The translations under genes were made by a program, and so were the position numbers. A stretch of 17,596 bases of DNA. Origin: an uncultured Collinsella sp. (lineage in GTDB: Bacteria; Actinomycetota; Coriobacteriia; Coriobacteriales; Coriobacteriaceae). The stretch's first letter is position 1. Every line of letters begins with the position of its first letter. The stretch is taken from the NCBI GenBank assembly GCA_938023905.1, contig CALJCO010000138.1, positions 1-17,596 of the forward strand. Direction: 5' to 3'. The notes below the pieces were generated by a model, which saw only the letters and a list, made by a program, of their open reading frames with translations, was not told where the DNA came from and did not search any database. Shown here piece after piece: positions 14,203-17,596 of this stretch.

Positions 14203-14472
14203 GTCAGCCAGCCCGATACTTGTTTAACGGAGCACGAAACATACTTGGTACCTCCGATATCATGGCGAATGTCACCTACGGCCTGTCGGCAATCATATGT
14301 TTCCAACATCAAACCATATGGCAACCACTCGCGAGAGGAGTATCGGCGAACGGTGCATTTTTGCGTTCTATTGGGCAAACGTCAACGCGCGCTACAGCTC
14401 TTGCTCGACCTATTCAGATCTTGTCGCATACTACCGTAGATCCTCAACGCTTCCGCCCCCAAGAGATCATTT
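14203..14472. other. Intergenic stretch without a supported gene
   Basis: This 270-bp AT-richer gap lies between the exported-protein gene and the dehydrogenase gene. Two plus-strand frames cross it, but neither has a ribosome site or a recognisable product. The only structure seen is one diverged copy of the 40-nt repeat at 14401-14440. Confidence 0.6.
14401..14440 (+). repeat. 40-nt repeat, copy R1 (diverged)
   Basis: It matches copy R2 (15693-15732) at 32 of 40 positions without gaps, including GCTCG, CCTATTCAGAT and CGCATACT. It lies about 30 nt beyond the 3' end of the dehydrogenase gene. Confidence 0.75.
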
Positions 14473-15432
14473 TTAGTACGTAAAGAAGCCCTCGCCCGAG
14501 CTTTCGCCCAGCTTACCTTCGTCGAGCATTTTCTTGAGGACGGAGGCCATGGCCTTAAAGTTGTAGGGCATCATCATCTTTTTGAGCAGCGGGCTCACCA
14601 AGCCCGGGACCTTTTGGTACTGCATGACGATGTTGTACGCCGTCTGGATGCCCACGGTGTCGAACACGCGGAACGGCCCCTTGGGAGCGCCGGTGCCGCG
14701 CGTCCACGCGAGGTCGATGCTCTTGGGGTCACTCACGCCCGAGACATACAGGTCAAGGCCCGAAAGCAGCCACGGCACCAGCATGGAATTGAGCAGGTAG
14801 CCGTTCTTTTCCTTGTTGACGGGCAGGGCAAGCATACGGATATCGTTGGCAAAGTCGACGAGCTCGTCGAAGTAGCGCTTGTCGGTTTGGTCCTGTGCCA
14901 TGACCTCGGTCATGTTGTTCTTCCAGATGGAGTTGGCAAAGTGCAGCGACAAGTACTTCTCGGGACGGCCGGTGTACTTGGCAAAGGTGCTCGGCAGCAG
15001 CGTGGAGGAGTTGGTCACGACGACGGTCTTTTGCGGGAGTACCGGGGCGAGCTTCTTGTAGAAGTCAATCTTTGCCTGGGCGTCCTCGGCCATAGATTCG
15101 ATGACCAGGTCAGCGTCGGCCACGGCCTTGGCAAGATCGAGCTCCAGCTTGAGTGTGGAGTAGGCACGCTCGACGGCGGCGAGCGCCGCTTCCTTGTCGA
15201 AGGGCTGGGTGCCATCGGCGATACCGGCGCACCACTCGCCCGTACCGTCCGCCATGCCCTCGATTGCCGCGATGTACTCCTTGCGCACGTGATCGATCTT
15301 GGGCCGGGTGCGGCCGATGCTGCCCTCGCTGCGCAGCCAAATCGTTACATCAAAGCCGCAGTAGGCAGCCTGAAAGGCAATCTGGCTTCCCAACACGCCG
15401 CCGCCGGCAACACAAACGGTCTTGTAGCTCAT
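14473..15432 (-). CDS. 3-hydroxyacyl-CoA dehydrogenase
   Basis: This is an NAD-dependent oxidoreductase that interconverts 3-hydroxyacyl-CoA and 3-oxoacyl-CoA, 319 aa. The N-terminal Rossmann fold begins MSYKTVCVAGGGVLGSQIAF, with the GxGxxG-type glycines at 10-15. Family residues follow: NSS at 141-143, His164 in LSLHFANSIW (the catalytic His position), Glu176 in MTEVM and Asn215 in GYLLNSMLVPWL. GPFRVFDTVGIQTAYNI (252-268) opens the C-terminal domain. The usual HFFNP is HFANS here, so substrate preference may differ from the butyryl-type enzyme. AGAGGA precedes the ATG by 8 nt. The next gene upstream is the CoA-dehydratase-activase-like gene, 416 bp away and with its own terminator. They share CoA-thioester chemistry but probably not a transcript. 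Confidence 0.92.
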   Translation of the reverse strand: MSYKTVCVAGGGVLGSQIAFQAAYCGFDVTIWLRSEGSIGRTRPKIDHVRKEYIAAIEGMADGTGEWCAGIADGTQPFDKEAALAAVERAYSTLKLELDLAKAVADADLVIESMAEDAQAKIDFYKKLAPVLPQKTVVVTNSSTLLPSTFAKYTGRPEKYLSLHFANSIWKNNMTEVMAQDQTDKRYFDELVDFANDIRMLALPVNKEKNGYLLNSMLVPWLLSGLDLYVSGVSDPKSIDLAWTRGTGAPKGPFRVFDTVGIQTAYNIVMQYQKVPGLVSPLLKKMMMPYNFKAMASVLKKMLDEGKLGESSGEGFFTY

Positions 15433-15508
15433 AGGACGGTCCTCTCTTACGTAATTCCATAGATGTGTATTTATTCAACCGTAAGGATGACGCGCGCTGG
15501 GGGTAGGT

Positions 15509-15536
15509 TCTATAAACGGGCGGTATTTCGCGGCAA
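15509..15536 (-). promoter_or_regulatory. Candidate promoter of the 3-hydroxyacyl-CoA dehydrogenase gene
   Basis: The minus strand shows TTGCCG, a 16-nt spacer and TATAGA, about 80 nt before the start codon. Both hexamers match the consensus at only four positions, so this is tentative. Confidence 0.35.
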
Positions 15537-15599
15537 ACGGCTACATATGTTCATTATCTCAGGGTTCCGAGGGCAGTTTTTGGTGCCACCGAGACGTCG

Positions 15600-15639
15600 T
15601 TTTCGGAAGTATGCGGCAAATTCCGGAACTCATGAGCAC
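15600..15639 (-). repeat. 40-nt repeat, copy R3 (inverted)
   Basis: Read on the minus strand it matches R2 at 30 of 40 positions. GTGCTC is identical at one end, and TTTGCCGCATACTTCCGAAA is an unbroken 20-nt match at the other. The middle 12 nt differ, but the spacing is the same. Confidence 0.82.
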
Positions 15640-15692
15640 ATCCTGGTTTTTCGCCAATAAAACCGCAGGTACAGAGCTTGGACATATCCGAT

Positions 15693-15732
15693 GTGCTCGG
15701 CCTATTCAGATTTTGCCGCATACTTCCGAAAT
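15693..15732 (+). repeat. 40-nt repeat, copy R2
   Basis: It runs from GTGCTCGG to CCGAAAT. With R3, 53 nt away in inverted orientation, it could form a long stem whose outer 20 bp are perfect. With R1 it shares the middle CCTATTCAGAT that R3 lacks. Confidence 0.82.
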
Positions 15733-15783
15733 CTAAGTTCGCAAAGGGTGATAGTTGGGGCGTTTACGCAACAGATGTCCAGT

Positions 15784-15820
15784 AAAAACGGGTGGTAACC
15801 GGTACGGCTGCCACCCGTTT
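15784..15820 (-). terminator. Terminator of the dehydratase-activase-like gene
   Basis: On the minus strand AAACGGGTGG pairs with CCACCCGTTT around a 15-nt loop, followed by a run of T (TTTTTAC). It begins about 28 nt after the stop codon at 15849. Confidence 0.8.
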
Positions 15821-15848
15821 GTCCCATATCTAGCCCATAGCAGGCCAG

Positions 15849-17288
15849 TTACTTCTTAATGCCGCGTCCCAGACGCTTGGCGACCGATGCAACGGCCTCC
15901 TCGCTGGCCGGCCCGCAGCTCACGCAGTCGTCATGGGCACGCATCTGGCCGGTGACCTCGTCCATCGCGAGCGGCGCCACCTTCTCGAGCTTAAAGCCCT
16001 TACCGGCGCGCATGTTCTCCTTGGCCACACTGATCATGAGCTTAATACGGTTGAGCTGGTTGACCTCGGACGCACCGGGGTCGTAGTCCACCGCAACGAT
16101 GTTGCTCTCGGGATGCTGGCGGCGCAGCTCCTTAATCACGGCCTTGCCCACCACGTGATTGGGCAGGCACGCGAAGGGCTGCGTGCAGATGATGTTGGGC
16201 GCACCGTGATCGATCAGGTCGAGCATCTCGGCCGTGAGCAGCCAGCCCTCGCCCATGTTGTTGCACACCGAAAGCACCGTGCGGGCCTTGTCGGCCATGG
16301 TGCCGATGCGCTCGGGCGCCTCAAAGCGGCGGGACTTCTCGAGCATCTCCTCCACCGGCGTGCGCATCCAGTCCACCAGCTTGATGAGCGCCTGCATGCC
16401 CGCGCGCGTAGTGGGAGAGCTTCCCAGCTCGTCCTTCTGCAGCTCGGCGTTGCTCATGGAGTACAGGAAGAAGTCGAGCAGGCCCGGCACCACGGCCTCG
16501 CAGCCCTCGCGCTCGATAACGTCGACCACGTGGTTGTTGGCCGTGGGATGGAACTTGACCAAGATCTCGCCGACCACGCCCACGCGCGGCTTGGTGCCCT
16601 CGCCCACGAGCGGCATGGAGTCGAACGCGCGGATGGCCTCGCGGCACAGCTTGGTGTAGTTATGCCTGTTGAACTTGGGCGCCAGCTTGCGGGCGCGCGC
16701 CATGTACTCCTCGTAGAGTGCGTTCGCCGCACCGGGCGTTGCCTCGTACGGGCGGCACCGATAGAGCATCTGCATCATCACGTCGCCAAAGAGCACCGCG
16801 TAGACTGCCTGCTTAAGCAGCGCCGGCGTAATCTTAAAGCCGGGGTTGTCCTCGCCCAGCGCCACGGCCGAAAGCGAGATCACCGGGATCTCGGGGTGGC
16901 CGCTCTCGCGCAGGGCCTTGCGGATGAGCGCGATGTAGTTGGTGGCACGGCAGCCGCCGCCGGTCTGGCTGATAACCACGGCCGTCTTGGACAGGTCGTA
17001 CCGACCGCTCTCGATGGCCTCCATAATCTGGCCGGTCACCAGGATCGACGGATAGCAGATGTCGTTGTTCACGTAGCGCAGGCCGGCCTCGACGGCATCG
17101 TGATCGGTCGAGGGCAGCAGCTCCAAGTTGTAGCCGGCACCGCGGAACACCTCTTTGACCAGGTCAAAGTGGATCGGCGCCATCTGCGGGCACAGGATGG
17201 TGTAGCCCTCCTCGCGCATCTGCTCGGTAAAGGGCACCTTGGGCCACGCGGTCGAAGCACTCTCGCGCTGAGCCTCAAACGTGTACTT
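15849..17288 (-). pseudogene. Acyl-CoA dehydratase activase-related giant protein, 3' fragment after frameshift
   Basis: This is the C-terminal 479 codons of a large protein of the 2-hydroxyacyl-CoA dehydratase/activase group (BcrA/BadF-HgdB-like fusions of unknown substrate, often >1,400 aa). It begins at KYTFEAQRES in a frame different from the upstream part. Family blocks in order are PFTEQMREEGYTILCPQMAPIHF, NDICYPSILVTGQIMEA, VISQTGGGCRATNYIA, RPYEATPGAAN, SVCNNMGEGWLLTAEM, CTQPFACLPNHVVGKAVIKE, and a C-terminal DCVSCGP. The repeated cysteine motifs are as expected for Fe-S binding in this group. The frame can be extended upstream to about 17498, but that extension is Arg/Pro/Ser-rich nonsense opposite the true frame. 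No start codon with a ribosome site exists at the junction, so this part is probably not made alone. A clear terminator follows. Confidence 0.82.
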
Positions 17289-17596
17289 GCGGCTCGAACG
17301 CGGGGGCATCCTTGGAGGGAGCCACCGGCGCGGCATCGCCCTGCTCGTAGGCCTCGCCCGCGGCCGTGGCCTCGGCCAGGCGCTCGGCCTCCTGGTCCTT
17401 AAGCGCGGCCATGAGCGAGCGGATGCGGATGCGCGCGGCACCCAGGTTGGATACCTCGTCGATCTTGAGCACGGTGTAGATCTTGTCGTTGGCCTCAAGG
17501 ATCTCCTGGACCTGGTCGGCGGTGATCGCGTCGACGCCGCAGCCGAAGGAGTTGAGCTGGACCATCTCGAGGTCGGGTTCGTCGCCGACGCGGGCG
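17275..17596 (-). pseudogene. Acyl-CoA dehydratase activase-related giant protein, upstream fragment ending at premature stop
   Basis: This is the same gene as the 15849-17288 fragment, in the preceding frame and open at the right edge of the window. It reads EPDLEMVQLNSFGCGVDAITADQV, then KIYTVLKIDEVSNLGAARIRIRSLMAALKDQE (the family's conserved block). A variable Ala/Glu linker follows, and the frame ends ...FEPQVHV at TGA 17275-17277. Joining the frames after FEP gives FEP-KYTFEAQRE and restores a continuous family-like protein. This needs removal of one base (for example 17289) or insertion of two. The ATG at 17565 is internal, because the frame is open upstream. The cause may be a real mutation or a sequencing error in a GC-rich stretch. 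Confidence 0.8.

Larger units (their letters stand above)
15433..15848. other. 416-bp intergenic region with inverted 40-nt repeats
   Basis: No gene is supported here. It holds a candidate promoter for the dehydrogenase (15509-15536), the inverted pair of 40-nt repeats R3 and R2 (15600-15639 and 15693-15732, 53 nt apart), and the terminator of the right-hand gene (15784-15820). A 65-codon plus-strand frame at 15463-15660 has no ribosome site and runs through repeat R3. Confidence 0.65.

Noticed and set aside
14220..14483. 87-codon plus-strand frame (MFNGARNILG...)
   Set aside because: It has no ribosome site, runs through repeat R1 and overlaps the end of the dehydrogenase gene. No motif was seen.
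15463..15660. 65-codon plus-strand frame (MCIYSTVRM...) in the 416-bp gap
   Set aside because: It has no ribosome site, and its second half is a translation of repeat R3. A coding role is not supported.
17260..17300. Programmed frameshifting of the prfB type
   Set aside because: GTT TGA G would allow a +1 slip into the right frame, but there is no upstream Shine-Dalgarno-like stimulator or clear slippery run. A mutation or sequence error is the simpler reading.
15933..17402. 489-codon open frame on the plus strand
   Set aside because: It lies opposite the dehydratase-activase-like gene, is rich in His/Arg/Gly typical of antisense frames in GC-rich DNA, and has no ribosome site or recognisable motif.
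1..17596. CRISPR arrays, tRNA/rRNA genes, transposases and phage genes
   Set aside because: No regularly spaced repeats, cloverleaf-like segments or proteins of these classes were seen on either strand.

Overview
The window looks like a chromosomal segment of a high-GC, Gram-positive anaerobe of the class Coriobacteriia, most like Collinsella. This rests on the GC-rich coding sequence, the mix of genes (a type III pantothenate kinase, an Asp23/AmaP cluster and a very large CoA-dehydratase-activase-like gene) and the style of the short intergenic repeats. The genus is inferred from protein character, not from a search.

Positions 1-10376 are all on the minus strand. In transcription order (from 10376 down) they encode CoaX, a dCMP deaminase, an Nfu-type Fe-S scaffold, Lgt, a 727-aa DUF6020-like membrane protein, YebC/PmpR, the cluster amaP - DUF2273 - asp23, a YitT-family membrane protein and a zinc-ribbon multi-span membrane protein that runs off the left edge. 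Most of this is housekeeping: CoA and dTMP precursor supply, Fe-S assembly, lipoprotein maturation and envelope stress. Two divergent promoter-like -10 boxes around 10404-10458 separate this block from two plus-strand genes, an OPT-family transporter (10568-12271) and a DUF389 membrane protein (12488-13627). The right end returns to the minus strand with a small exported protein of unknown function in an AT-richer patch, a 3-hydroxyacyl-CoA dehydrogenase, and the 3' third of a giant dehydratase-activase-like gene that carries a frameshift near 17289.

The least explained material is intergenic. Four small hairpin elements share a GGG(G)[A/T]CAGG core with differing arms. Three of them begin within a few bases of the stop codon of a minus-strand gene, and two (2548-2591 and 7411-7454) are near-identical over 44 nt. 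A second, unrelated 40-nt repeat occurs three times (14401, 15600, 15693), two of them as an inverted pair. The OPT transporter has a strongly structured leader, and an inverted repeat sits between the two divergent -10 boxes. Six intrinsic-terminator-like hairpins punctuate the transcription units.

No tRNA, rRNA, CRISPR array, transposase or phage gene was seen. I found no convincing new multi-gene system. The items most worth follow-up are the repeat families, the frameshifted activase-like gene, and an EF-hand-like loop inside the DUF389 protein.
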